Positions 1 through 12,226 of a stretch of 64,000 nt of DNA are shown here, piece after piece. Made by a program: the position numbers and the translations under genes. The stretch covers positions 13,206,013 to 13,270,012 of the forward strand of contig NC_021681.1 in the NCBI RefSeq assembly GCF_000247815.1, given 5' to 3'. The stretch is from Ficedula albicollis. Taxonomy: Eukaryota; Chordata; Aves; Passeriformes; Muscicapidae. The first letter of the stretch is position 1. Every line of letters begins with the position of its first letter. The notes beneath the pieces are model-generated. The model worked only from the letters and a program-made list of their open reading frames with translations. It did not search any database and had not been told where the DNA came from.

Positions 1-1560
1 CACCAAACTAAGGAATATTGTACAGAGTTGAGTCAATTCCTATGCACAGGCTTGCTCTCCTGGGACAGTAGTGTCCTTTCATCCATGAAATGCTTGTAGA
101 GGTTTTCTGAGACTAATGGTCCAACCTGGAGGCTGATGTAACCTCTACAGCTCACCAGACTGCACAGAACTGCTCAGGTTGGGCAGACCTGGTACTACCA
201 GCAGATGAGAAAGAATTTTCCCTGTCTATGCAAATCAAAGCTGCATAATTTAATCAAAATACTAATAGCTGTCACAAAGCTGTGAGCTAGCAAAGAGAAA
301 ACAAGGTAAAAATATTGAGGGAGGCTGCTGGCATTGACAGCAGATTCCAGAGCTAGAAGTAATCTAACTGGCTTGTTTTTGAAAAGACTGTAACTTTACA
401 TAGCAATTCTCCCTGATTCCTCTTGGCTGTTAGGCACTGTCACCAGATATATTCAAAGCTGCCATGTTTGGGCTTTTTTTATTGAGTCTCCAAGATAACT
501 TTCATAAAAACTTGCATGTTTTCAAACTATACCAGGATTTTAGGGCTCAGTTGATAAGCATTTGTGACTAATCTGATTTAGGGGAGGATGACATGCAGTT
601 AGGCTGATGATCAGCTTGCAGTTTGTGACTTCTAAGTCCCTATAAAGATGGCATTCTCATTTTTTATGACCTGATCACACCCCTCCCCCAAGAATAGTCC
701 AAGAAGCTCCAGGCCCAATTATTCACAAGTGTCTGATCCAGAAAAGTAAACATTTGAGAAAGTGTGAAATTTTAAGTATTTGTGTAGTTCTACCAGCTTC
801 AACCTACTCATGTTATGCTGGATCAATCTCAGACTAGAGCAAGATATCTGTGAGAATGTTACTACCCAGTATTCTGCATATTCTGCATATTCTCCAGTTG
901 GGTTGTGCAATGGTTTCTTTTGCTCTGGAGTGTAGTGAGTTGAGCATTTTTTTTGAAGCTTGGATGCTAGTGTAGAAGAGTGGCATTTTCTCTCGATTAG
1001 ATGTATGTAGTAAATGGATGTTGGATGTTTCTAAAGGTAAAGCATTATTCCTCTACAGTAAAGTTTGCCCAGAAAAGATGCATTCCTTCTCTCTGTAATG
1101 AGAGGCAGGGACAGAGTTTGGTGAATGTGTCTCTTTGCACACAGAGACATGAATGTATTTTATGTTTAAACTAAGTACATGTTGTAAAACACAGACCAAA
1201 AACTGATTACTTGCAAGGATGGGTAACAGTATGTGGCTAAAGTTTAGGCAAGCACATAATTGTGTAATGAAATCACTTAAATGCATTGGAAAATGCATTT
1301 TCCTTTCACCCTTGGAAAAACTGATCCGCATGGGAAGAACTGGAATTTTATGCTGAGGTTTTAAGTTCTGTTCCCTCAGCCTTCTCGCGTACCCTCTCGC
1401 CCTTTCTGCTGGGCCTACAGCTTTTACATGTCTCTCCATGACTCTCTTCCTTTTGTCTGCCTCCTCAATGGCTCCAGAGTCCTAAAGAAATGTTCAGCTT
1501 TGAAGACTGGCCTAAAAAAATGGTAATTTTCCAGACAAAGGCCAGGTGTTACTTCCAATT
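1..1560. other. Unique AT-rich non-coding sequence
   Basis: I see no gene or recognisable repeat family here. Short open frames on the minus strand (719-910 and 1053-1439) have no family signature and look like chance. A tiny direct repeat of the unit ATTCTGCAT occurs near 871-890 and produces a short EYAEYAEY run in one of those frames. Confidence 0.6.
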
Positions 1561-2160
1561 CATTCGGTATGCATCCCCATTATCCTGCGGGTCAGCCCCC
1601 GCTGAGCGCGCTCCATGGGTGTTCCCACTGCGTCAGGCCTGTGAGATTTGCCCCGTGTGACTGAGCTGCAGATGGAACTTTCATAGCTCTTATTTTAGCA
1701 GCAGTCAATTTGCTGAACTTTCCTAATAGCAAGCTAGAAGGTGATTTCTGTGTCACAGCTTTCTCACACCAGCCAGAGGAGGAGACGGGGTGTCCATCGT
1801 CGGAAGGCCGCGGCAGCTCCGGCCTGCGGGCAGGGTGGCCATCAGCGAGCTCCCCCCGCGGCTGTGCCACCACAGGGGGCACGAGTTTGGCTCATCAGAT
1901 TTTGGCTCATCAGATTTTGGCTCATCGTGTTTTGGCTCATCGGGTTTTGGCTCATCAGATTTTGGCTCATCGGTTATTTTGGCCCATTGGAATTTGGCTC
2001 ATCGAGCTTTTCCTGCTCCCCTTGGAGAGGGAATATCAGTTCCCTGCACACGCAGTTGGGTAGGAGGAGATGGGGGCCGGGCTGTGCAGAGATTCCCCGG
2101 GCACGCCAGGGCTGCTCGTCTCTGGATCAGAGCTGAACGGAGCCTTGGCAGGGCTCACAC
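1561..2160. other. CpG-rich patch in AT-rich surroundings
   Basis: By hand count this 600-bp stretch has about 28 CpG dinucleotides, densest at 1798-1860, while the flanking kilobases have very few. It encloses the 15-bp minisatellite at 1889-2002. Such a patch can be a small CpG island at a promoter, the GC-rich part of an old LTR or other mobile element, or a methylated repeat. I see no TATA box, no paired LTR and no retroviral reading frame, so I cannot choose. Open frames at 1592-1882 (minus) and 1710-2191 (plus, three overlapping frames) follow from the high GC and the 15-bp period and are not convincing genes. Confidence 0.55.
1889..2002 (+). repeat. 15-bp minisatellite, about eight units
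   Basis: The core GGCTCAT recurs at 1889, 1904, 1919, 1934, 1949, 1964, 1981 and 1996. The spacing is exactly 15 bp except for one 17-bp step at 1964-1981. The unit is roughly TTTTGGCTCATCAGA, with substitutions in the last bases. Because 15 is divisible by three, each plus-strand frame carries a five-residue repeat (types LAHQI, WLIRF and FGSSD), which explains three overlapping open frames. There is no evidence that any frame is translated. Confidence 0.9.
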
Positions 2161-4291
2161 AGGGGTTGAGTCACTGGCCAGGATTCCATAACTCCTTCCA
2201 GAGGCACCATATCTGTGCAGATATGTCCTTGCAGCAAGGTCAGCCATTTCAAGCAAACAAAGAGTTTGGCTCATTGTTTACTCTCAGGACTGATTATTTT
2301 TTCTCTATCTCTGCAACCAGGGTTAGATGAAAAAAAGAAACAACCCACCCTTTGTCAATATACTATATCCAAATCAAACTAACACATTTGGTTTCTGCTA
2401 GAAAACAAAGTCAAGTTTCAGTTTCTAAATAAACCATTTATGGAGTCATCACTCTGGAATTTTGCCTTTCTTTCCTGTGTCTTCTTTCAAATGGAGAGAA
2501 GAATCGTCTTAGATAAGTAATGCTGTCTGCAGCTGCTTATCTCCAGTTAAATCCAAATTTCTTTTAAAGAAATGCTAAATGCTGCTGAAAATCCCAGAAG
2601 TTAGAAGCTGAGATGTCATTCAAAAACCTTCCTTTTGAATTCTCATTGCCTCAGATTCAGCCATTCATGGTGATTCCCCTTACATTTTACCGTTGGAAAA
2701 CCTTGAATCACATTCAGTTGTAGCTAGACCAGGCTCAGGATATTTTACTGCATTTTCTTAGTCAAATCAGATGTCCTGGTACACAATGGATTAAATTAAA
2801 CCACCATATCGCTATGGGACCACTAGAATACTTGACTTTACTACTTTCATACTTAACAGAAACTTCTAGAATAAGGTTTAAATTGTGCATTAATTATTTC
2901 TTATTTTTGAGTGAGTTGTTTATTACCTTCCTTTTATGTTTTTATTATGTGCTTTTATTGCTCAGACAGAGTGAGACATGTACCGTACCATCTAAATGCT
3001 GAGTACAAAAACAAGGAAAAAGAGAAAAAAATGATATTTAAATGAGATTGGAGTATCATAAATAAATGGCTTATTGCATTAGACAGGAAAAAAACCAGAA
3101 AATAAATTTTTCTGCAAGACACCCTAAACAAGCCATGTTATGGGGAGGATCTAGGCAAGGTAACAAAGGTGATGGAGAAGCATAATGAGTGGCAGTGAGG
3201 ACTGTGTGCTTACACAGACTCTGGGAGAGTAACTGTGAGTGGGCCCAGCAATTAAATAGAAACAAAGGGTTATGGTTAGCACAAACCAATGTTTTTTCTG
3301 GGAGACAGATGACTTGAATATAGCTACTCACAGTTTTTGCTGAAGAGGGTGAGAGGAGATGATCGGCCGAGCTGAGGATGGCAAACCACCACTTCACCTC
3401 AATGTGGTGAAAGATGCTTTGGAATGTGCATCTTTAAACGTATGTTCAGATTTCATTACAGCCATGGAAACTGGCAGGTGACTCCATGTGAAAGTTTTTA
3501 GCAGAAGAGAAATGGAATTAATCACGGGCTTGGATGCTCTTGTGTGTTTCAAGTAGACAGTCCTGAAAATGAAGGTGATGTGAGGCCTGTAGTTACAGGG
3601 GTTTTGAATATCTAAACACTATTTCACAACTTCTTTTTTCCCTGTCCAGGGTGAGTTTTTATAGTTTAGCCTTTAATCTTGTGAAGCAGAAATTTAACAT
3701 GTCAGTGTTGACAGACTGTTAACTATAGCAGCAATGATGAAGCTTCCATAATATTAACCTTTCAAAAAATAAAACTGCAGTAATGATGTTGTTTCCATTA
3801 GACCTTTCAGATCACTTACAAATTATCTAGAACTCCTACTGTTTATTTGTTTTTACTTTAGATTGTTGCCCCAAGCACTTAAATAATTGTAATAAAAAAA
3901 TAATAGAATTAAGATTAGATAAATTAAGTGGGAATGAAACTGAATACATTTTCCATGACAGCTGGCAAGTCCCATTCTGTGACTGCTCAGAAACAGAACT
4001 GGAATTTTTATGACAGTAGACAATAAGGCGATCGTGTACAGGATGTAACCCAATGCTCAAGAGGAGCGGTGTGCAAGTGACACATCAACAAAAACAAACT
4101 TGTTTCATTTATGTACTATTAATTACCATAACTTACATAATCATGGACATCTGTTCTCCCTTTCTCATACATGTACCAATGCACAGATAATTACCACTAT
4201 CTACTGGTCAGAAGAGCAAGTAGCATAATATAAAGATAAATAGATTATAGCATATAACTGTATATTGGTATACATAGATTTATATATATGG

Positions 4292-4292
<1 letters not shown>
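2161..4292. other. Unique AT-rich non-coding sequence
   Basis: Nothing beyond ordinary AT-rich sequence is recognisable. A hydrophobic 62-residue plus-strand frame at 2814-3002 and a 108-residue minus-strand frame at 3071-3397 have no motif or flanking signal that supports them as genes. Confidence 0.55.

Positions 4293-4326
<34 letters not shown>
4293..4326 (+). repeat. (GATA)n microsatellite
   Basis: About eight perfect tandem GATA units, preceded by a short TATATATAT stretch. This is a typical vertebrate tetranucleotide microsatellite and is likely to vary in length between individuals. Confidence 0.95.
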
Positions 4327-4802
4327 ACCATCTTGATCTTATTTATTCATGCATCACTTTGCAGACAATTTTCTTGGTTCTTAAACATTGAAACTGTAAT
4401 AACTTGTTCCAACTTGCATACTTGGAAGAGCATTATAGAGAAAAAAAGAGCAACTAATTTTTAACTAATCAAAAATTAAATATTACAATATCAGTTTAGT
4501 ATCTTTTGTTATGATTGTTTCAAAAGATCAAAAGATTTTGTTTTCCAACTAGACTGTAAAGATTCATCTACTTTAATATAGTTGTATTTTCCAAAGAAAT
4601 AGCCACTCTTTTATTACATTATTCAGATAAAAGAGAAAACAACTGGTGCACAAATTACAATCCTTAGGAAACAGCGATTTTTTCCATGTTGAGCCTTGAG
4701 TACTTAAGGGTGATATTTGTTCCATGAAATATTTTATGACTGTCCCTTTCCAATAACTGTACTTTTGGAGCCCAGAAAGCTGTCTTGTCTTGAATGTCAC
4801 GT

Positions 4803-4882
4803 CACAGAATCATAGAATGGTTTACATTGGGAGGGACCTTCAAGTTCATCTAGTTCCAAACCCCCACCATGGAGAGGGGCTG
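4803..4882 (-). mobile_element. CR1 LINE, extreme 3' end only
   Basis: On the minus strand the segment ends in CCATTCTATGATTCTGTG, the short ATTCTATG-type repeat that terminates avian CR1 elements. It is preceded by the familiar CR1 3' untranslated region, read on the plus strand as GGGAGGGACCTTCAAG, then TCATCTAGTTCCAA, then a C-rich run and CACCATGG. Only about 80 bp remain, so this is a very strongly 5'-truncated insertion, as expected when target-primed reverse transcription stops early. It has no coding part. The far border near 4882 is approximate. Confidence 0.88.
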
Positions 4883-5513
4883 CTTGTTTTTGTGCCTTAA
4901 GGTTTACAACCACATATCTTCTATGGACAAATTAAGGGTTAGTCAAGAGCACAGCTCTGTTAAAAGTGACATTTTGTAACAAAGAAGTGGAAAGATCCAC
5001 ATAAATATGGTTAATAAACATACTTTATATTGATAAATGTGTACTACTGTGAGATAGGTAAAAGCAAAAACTTGCTTGAACATACATTTTTAAAAGCTAT
5101 GAGGTCTTCAAAGGCTGATGATATTTAATGATATTTCAAAATTTTATAAATTTTGAAATTGATATGCAATTGTATATATTAATTTAATTTTAAATTTCTC
5201 TCTTACCTAGTCAATGGGCCTGATTTTGCTTGCATTTCTGTAAACGGCTGTTGGATGACAAGTCAAAAAATGGTTATGATATTTTTCTACCAGTGTCCTG
5301 AAAAATGCATCCTGGGTTAAATAACCCTAAACAGCAGGTACTGAATTACTGCTCCTACTTTTACGAAGGACAACTAATCAAATCAAGCTAGATGTGCTTT
5401 TGGTTAGAGGAATTCCTGCATGTTACAGAAAATTGCTGCTCCAGGTTTAGTTATTTCTGAAAACATTATTGACTGTAGATTTGGATATTTAACTTTTTAC
5501 TGTCTTTTTTCAG
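4883..5513. other. AT-rich sequence with a short hairpin
   Basis: The stretch is non-coding. A perfect inverted repeat with 12-bp arms and a 3-base loop lies at 5133-5159 in very AT-rich sequence. It could be a chance palindrome or a relic of a miniature transposon. No target-site duplication is evident. Confidence 0.45.
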
Positions 5514-5581
5514 TCTCCACCCTTTTGGTCAGTGCACAGGGATTGTCCTACGAGCTGGAAGGAACTGGGGACATCAAGATG
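5514..5581 (+). other. Exon-like segment with splice-type borders (unproven)
   Basis: A pyrimidine-rich run ending TTTTTTCAG (AG at 5512-5513) precedes a 68-bp segment, which is followed by a GTGAGG donor-like sequence (GT at 5582-5583). The segment lies in an open plus-strand frame (5420-5671) and would encode a peptide including LLVSAQGLSYELEG. I do not recognise a protein family. The length is not a multiple of three, so it would change phase between its flanking introns. Good-looking splice sites arise often by chance in AT-rich DNA, so this is only a candidate for an exon of a coding or long non-coding transcript. Confidence 0.15.
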
Positions 5582-8500
5582 GTGAGGAAAGCTTGCCTTA
5601 CTGAAAGTAAAAGAAATTGTTTATGTTCTGCCAAATACTCATTGGGAAAAAGAGAAAGACACAGACCATAAAATGCTTGCATCTGTTGACCATTTAATCT
5701 TTTGTTCTTTGAACAACATCATGTAGCACTGTATATTACAAAAGAAAAAGAAATAAACTTCTACCAGACACCTGTATGAGAGTCCACTCGACTCTTCTCC
5801 ACTAACCAGTAGAGCAGATTGGTCTGTATCCTGAGTCCTGAGGATTTAGGTAACTTCCACTCTTTTGTTTTATCTTTTTATTTTTTTTTCCAGTATATAT
5901 CTGTTTTCAGTCTCTAATGTAGTAATTCAATAATATATTCATTTAAATCCAGTGAAACTATTTACACACTCTGCTTCTGTTGTATTTCTTTGGAGAGAAG
6001 ACAACTCAAAAGACCAACAGGCAGAAAGTCAAGTCATCAGTCCATGGTCCCACTGGGCTTGTAGGATTAAGGGATGAAATCTCTTCTGCTGTACAATGGT
6101 CCATGAGGAGGCTGATGACAACAGGGGAGAAATGAAAGATTGGGAAATAATTATTTATTTTATCAGTTTATGACTTCTGAGGAACTGTTCCATAGTTTAA
6201 ACCAGTAAAGTCTTCCTCTGCCTTCACACCTTTATATCAAGAGTCTGATATACATTGGATACAGATGGAAGACAGTATTTGAGGTGGTCCTGTGGTTTCT
6301 AAAAGCTAATGGAGATGAACAGAGATTGATATATAGAAATAGCTATAGATATGGACAAGTCAAGCCGAGGAGACTGAACTTGTTTTGTACTAATCCATGT
6401 CCCCATGTTAGGGGCGTGGAGGTGGAGCAGAGGGTTTTATTTTTATGTCTGAATTGTCTTGCCCACTACTGCAAAGAAGAAAATCTCAAGTTAATTTACT
6501 GAGACATGAAGCTCCCTCCTCCTCTTCCTCCTAATTGTAAGTGTGCTAAAATAAGGTCTGGTAGAGCAAGGGAGAAGCTGTGACTGGATATGACTGACTT
6601 CTTCGAACCTGGTTAAAACTAATGTTCTAATATATCCTGTACGCTGCTCACTTTATACCCATTAAAATCCAGATTAACTCCAGGGAGATCAATGTCATTT
6701 TAGGGTGACTGAAAGAGATTTTCTTTTTTTTTCCTAATAAAACTTGTGCCAAGTAATACTGGTTCTAATGGTGTAATCTCATTCCTTTAAAAGATAGTGC
6801 CTCCTATGAACATTTTTTTTCTGAATAAAAATGTTTTATCTTTTCCTTAAAAATTGCTCTATTTTAAAGAACATTTTTTCCCCCAGCACCTGCTTAGTCC
6901 TTTGTTCCACAGATAATTTCTCATTACCCAGGTGTCCTCTTATGGACCCACAGAAAGATTGGGCCTAGTTTAAGTGTGAAATAATCCTGTTGCTTCTATC
7001 TGAGAATGAATGAGCCCAGGATTAGATCAGATAAAACACACTTGAGATAAAGTGCACAAGGTGGATTATATGAGAAAAGAGGATTTAGTGAAGAACATAT
7101 CCACAACTTTTTGTTAACATAGAGAATGGTAGCTTTTGTAAGCAACATTTATGGAAACTCAACTGGAGCTTTAAAAGCTATGTCTTTTGTTGTACATTTC
7201 TCTGCATACATTTGCTTTGTAGCTGGTAGCTTTAACTTTGGAAGCCATGCTGGGCCTTGACTCATGCTCATTTTGCTTAATGAAAAGCTAAGGATGTACT
7301 TTTACTCATAGATTCTTGTTTTGTTTTCTTTGAAGTTTATTAAGCTATCCAGTAAGATGGGAGGTTCATTAGGTTGTTATTATCACGGCTGCAAATTAAG
7401 CATCTGTTCCCTGGGGAGTTATAACCTTCAAGTGGATGTCAGAGCCATACTTATTACAATATTTACTTAATTACCAAGTTAGTGCTCTTGTCATATAAAA
7501 TACAAACATGGACTCTGCTGTCCACGTTAGCCATATAGTCTCCACCTGCTAAATTTTTAAGATACACTCATTTCATTGAAGTACTCTTTTTAAAATATGC
7601 ATGAAATTTTTTGGCAAACAATTACTGGAAAAAGGTAAACCAAGAATGATGATGCATAGTTATGAATTTAAGGTATCGTTAAGAATATTCAAAAATGCAA
7701 AGGTATCTGACATTACAAATTACTTTGATTTCACATCTAGAGACTAATGTAGGCTCCAGTACCAATAAATACATCAAAGTATTAGCAAATCATGATTTGC
7801 CAAAGCACCTCAAAAGTCAGCATCAAGGTATGTTTTGCCAAGTAGCTGGTTGGACATTATTGGACTTGACAGTTCCACTCAGGCAAGTACAAGGCTGGAG
7901 CACATATCTTTTATGATAACTCTGGGAATTTCACCTAAGAGGCAAATTGCCACTGCAAATACCTGAAAGTAATTCTTCATCATATTTTTGTGGCTTTTTT
8001 CCTCCTCTTCAGTGCTTTAATTAACTAATGTTATAAATTACAGAATTACCAGATCTTCCCTCTCTAGTCTTCTGACAATGTCAACTCATATAAACTTGAA
8101 AATATTATTCCCTCTTCTCAGACATGATTTGTGTGCACAGATATGACTCTTGGGAGGATGTCAGCACCACAAGACCACATCTCTATGTTTGGAAAAATCA
8201 TGCCCATTTTTACTTCAGAAATTGCATTTGGACTTTATAGGGTCGCTTTGTTTTTATTCTGACAAACTCATCATTGTCTTGTCATCTACTACATACTACA
8301 GAATTTTCATATTATTCATATTTCACACAAATAACTATTGGCCTGTTAGTAATGCACTGTTTGACACGGTGCATTCTTGCAGCCCTTTTAACTGTAAAGA
8401 AATCCTGTAATTATTTAAATTTGATGAAACTTTTCCTGGAGATGTTTGTATCTTTCTCAGATATAGAGGGAATGTAGGTTTCTAAATCCAGGTCCCTTCA

Positions 8501-11500
8501 AATCACGGCATGAGAACAAATTCCACTGTTTCTAAAAACTCTATTTAATATAAGCATATTCCTTAAATGGAGGTTTTTAAAATCCCCAGTTTTGAAGAAA
8601 TTATGGTTACATCCAAGTTCTGGAATCTTTCCTGGTCTCCCATAAGAAAGAAAGGGCAACTAAATTGAGTAGTCACTTACCAATGAACATGAATTCTGAA
8701 ATACAAAATACTCCTGTCTTGCTTTGAAATTCTCAACAAACATATTAAACATTTCAGCTCAATAAAAAAGTGATTTTCCAGCCTAAGTACTTCAAGAAAA
8801 CACTCAATTATTTTTTAGCATTACCATATAAACTGTTTTGAAGTGAAATACTGAGATTCTGAGGTCTGGTATAAGTGATGAGAAATTTGTACTATCTTTC
8901 TTTAGTAGAAAACATCATAGAAATAAATAATTTCTTGGGAAACTGTATACTAAACATAGATTCAAATGCTAAAATGCTTGCTGTGAATTTTTGGTAATTT
9001 ATGCTAATTAGCAAAGAATTTTGAAAACTTCCTAAAAAACAAAAAACAATATCAGTGCCTGAAAATATGATTATATCAACATTTTGGTGATCACTGAATC
9101 TCAACTACTATAGATAAGTGTAAAATTCAAGCCATCATCCGACAAAATCCCAACTCAACCTCTACATATCTTAATTTTGGTCTATTTTTTAACTTCACTT
9201 CTTAAAAATTCATAGCTCATACCCTTTGCAAAGACCGACTTTGTTTTTCATCCAGTTCTATTAAAAAAGAACACAAAACATTAAAAAAAATAACCTTGCA
9301 AAACATTAAAAATTTGTTAATAATTTGATTCTTTTTTGCAAGGATGAAATAATTTGAAAAGTTAAAATAAACTGATTAGTTTCAATCTTGTCATTTAAAA
9401 ATAATTAAAATGAGAAAACTCAACAATATCAGTTATAACTTCAGACATCAGGGAGTCCTTTACAATTTTGCAGAGGGCAGACATCACTAAAGTTATTTAT
9501 AATTATATAAATGCAAACAGAATATGGCTCTTACTCTGAAGTGTCTGGAGTTTCTCAAATGTATTCAAATACTGGAAAAATAGAACAATATTTTACATAA
9601 TCTGTAATAATTATGGTAAAATAATAATGAGAATATTCTCTGGTGAATTTTGTTCTTCTACGTTTTCTTAAAAATAGATTTGTGATTAAAAATAATCCTC
9701 TGTAGTTATAGCCACAGAGCTGTTTAAGCTTTCTTATCACTGTTAATGAAAATATGGTTATACTTTCTATGAAAAGTATATTTCTCAATATGATGTGCTG
9801 TAAACAACATGTCTTTAGGCTATTTTTGACCTTTAACCAATGGGAAAGGTCTGTCTAGTTGATCTCATCTAACTACACAGCAGGTACAAGGAATTAAAGC
9901 AATTTAGGTTGAGTCCTGGTACAATATCAAGTATCAGACAATGTTTTCCAAAAGCAAATACGTAACAAGTTTGTAATTCACTATTATATTTATCTAATGA
10001 AAGAGGTAAAAGAGTGAAAAAAATGTGAGCGCGTTCAACAGTGTGGACTCAAGTAAAAATCTATGATATCATTGTTGTTTGTAAAAGTTGGCAAAGAAGA
10101 TTGTTATGAGCAAATTAAAAGAAAACAATCTACTCTGGATCTACACTGTGTCAGACTGCTTGTAAGGTCATACAAAAAAAAAGCAAAACATTAAATATGA
10201 GGCTCCAACAGCCCTAAGATATTTGCCAGACTTTCAAACTGAACTGTGTTTTTCAGTGGGAGAGCACAGTGCATAAGACCTTAACAGTAAAGATTTTTTT
10301 TATTTTTTTTTTAACGCTAATTAAGTTCTCAACAGCACATGCATAATCTAAGGGGGGATCATTGATTTTGTTAACTTAAAGAGGCCCCAGATTCAAAATT
10401 CTGGCTCTACTTCTTTACTGAGATGGAGCCTGACCCCTCTCCAAGGACTGGGAACTTGGGATAAACACATTACTTTGTTAGCAAGCCAGAAAACCAACAA
10501 AATTTTTCAGGAAGATATGGTGCCATCATGTGAGAAATGAGCGTTCCAGAGGTTTTGTGAGAATGAAGCCATTATTTGCCCTGAATTCTTTCAAAGACTA
10601 TTCTAAAAATTGTCAGAAACAAGGGGACAGTCCAGAAGGGATGTGATCCAACGAGATCAACTTCCAGTGACCAAATCTGATCTATATACATATTCAGCTG
10701 CTTTTCATTAAAAAGGTACAAGGCCAAATTCTTTAAAATGTGCAGTTGGGATGAAAGTTTTCAGACACTTTAGATCCTCCTTCTGGTGTGACGTGGGAGA
10801 ACCATGATCCCCATACATACCCAGGTTTCATCAAATGACCAAAACTGAAATAGAGCTTGCATTTTGCATAGTTTTGAACAATTTTGCTCATCAAAAATAA
10901 CTCCTGTAATTTTTCCCTGTTGGCTGTAACCATTTTATTCTTCTGATGTTTTTCTTGGCTAAGAATTGCCTTAGGCAGCTTAAACATTTGATTGAAACTT
11001 TTTTTTAAGGAGATACCTTATAGTGTCATTATTTATCGGTGTATATCCTTAGAGAATATTCAAATGTTTAAAACTGAAAGTAGAGCATAATGCAAGGCAC
11101 TATAGAGCAGATGCTAAGCTTGAAGTGCTTTTAGGAATACATATACCACATTTTAATTTCAACTCCTATTATTATACTAACTAGTCACAAAATGGCTTCC
11201 TATTTATGCAATATGTTATCTGTAATGTCACTTAAATTGAATAGATGAGTGCCTTCTAATAATGTATGTTTACTTCATGAACTTGTGGGCAATTACATTG
11301 TAATTATGTCTTTTGTAGGTCCTTTTTTGCTGACACATAGTGCACCAGTGCATTTTAAATGTAATTGCAGTTCTCCCTACCATTTAGGAAAGCTGAACAT
11401 TGTTAAAGGTTTGTAAATTACCTACACTTAGACCATAGCAAGTAGGCAAATTAAATGGCAGTGTCAGTAATATTACAATGTAAATGCATGCCAAGTATAA

Positions 11501-11750
11501 TCCAAGGTAGAAGCATTTTTACAGAATAATGTTTATGTAGCACCTCAAATGCAACAGAAAACATAGATACTTCCAAACTTGTAGAAGTACATAATTTTTA
11601 TACCTGAAAAAAGACATAGAACATACAATTTACATAGCTATCAACTATCCAAAGAATCAAATATGCATTTACACACATATTTTGTTCTACTGGGCTACAC
11701 AGTAATCTTACAGAAGAGAAAGGTATGCCCAAATGTATGCCAGTATGCCA
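5582..11750. other. Unique AT-rich non-coding sequence
   Basis: I recognise no gene and no transposable element. Open frames here are under 90 residues and featureless. Stretches at about 7320-7470 and 11280-11380 have mixed composition and TAAT / ATTA core motifs of the kind often seen in conserved non-coding elements, but conservation cannot be judged from one sequence. Confidence 0.55.
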
Positions 11751-12112
11751 GAGTGCCATTCTTCCTCCCCTTGGGAATAGAGCTTCACCAGAGAAGCAAG
11801 AAAATATATTCCCAGCAGCCTGAAAAGCTCTGGAGAGAAGCAGGGAAGGAGGGAAGAAGAGAGGGAGACCCTCCTTGCAGTGAAAAGTGGATCTTTCCTA
11901 CTCTATTCTCACTAGACCTTGAACTCACCAGGAGTGCCATTCTTCCTCCCCTTGGGAATAGAGCTTCACCAGAGAAGCAAGAAAATATATTCCCAGCAGC
12001 CTGAAAAGCTCTGGAGAGAAGCAGGGAAGGAGGGAAGAAGAGAGGGAGACCCTCCTTGCAGTGAAAAGTGGATCTTTCCTACTCTGTTCTCACTAGACCT
12101 TGAACTCACCAG
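11751..12112 (+). repeat. 181-bp tandem duplication, two copies
   Basis: Copy 1 is 11751-11931 and copy 2 is 11932-12112, head to tail. I noted one difference, CTCTATTCTC in copy 1 against CTCTGTTCTC in copy 2. The unit is purine-rich in the middle (AGGGAAGGAGGGAAGAAGAG). Open frames at 11663-12004 and 11919-12158 run through the duplication and repeat the same peptide, which explains their length. The near identity suggests a recent duplication or an assembly effect. Confidence 0.95.
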
Positions 12113-12226
12113 AAGGAAGCAACCCACCTCATTGGCCAAGCTTTTTTCCTTAGGGTAAAGGTATGAAGGAAGCAACCCACCTCATTGGCCAAGCTTGTTC
12201 CTCCTTTTTTCCTTAGGGTAAAGGTA
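12112..12226 (+). repeat. 53-bp tandem duplication, second copy with insertion
   Basis: The unit beginning GAAGGAAGCAACCCACCTC starts at 12112 and again at 12165. The second copy carries about 9 extra bases (GTTCCTCCT) inside a T-rich run before CCTTAGGGTAAAGGTA. This duplication abuts the 181-bp duplication directly, so two duplication events meet at one point. Confidence 0.92.

Noticed and set aside
1561..2160. CpG-rich patch considered as a retroviral LTR
   Set aside because: No matching second copy in the window, no primer-binding site or polypurine tract, and no retroviral coding remnants nearby. It is left as an unassigned CpG-rich patch.
1710..2191. Three overlapping plus-strand frames with pentapeptide repeats as a repeat protein gene
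   Set aside because: All three frames are open because the 15-bp unit lacks stops. No frame is favoured and no gene signal flanks them.
5133..5159. 12-bp-arm inverted repeat as a miniature transposon end
   Set aside because: The arms are almost pure A/T, there is no target-site duplication, and no second terminal repeat at a distance.
11751..12112. Two-copy direct repeat considered as a CRISPR array or LTR pair
   Set aside because: There are only two head-to-tail copies with no spacers and no internal element between them.
11663..12158. Two plus-strand frames with the same peptide as a gene duplication
   Set aside because: They are the same frame read in two copies of a 181-bp non-coding tandem duplication.
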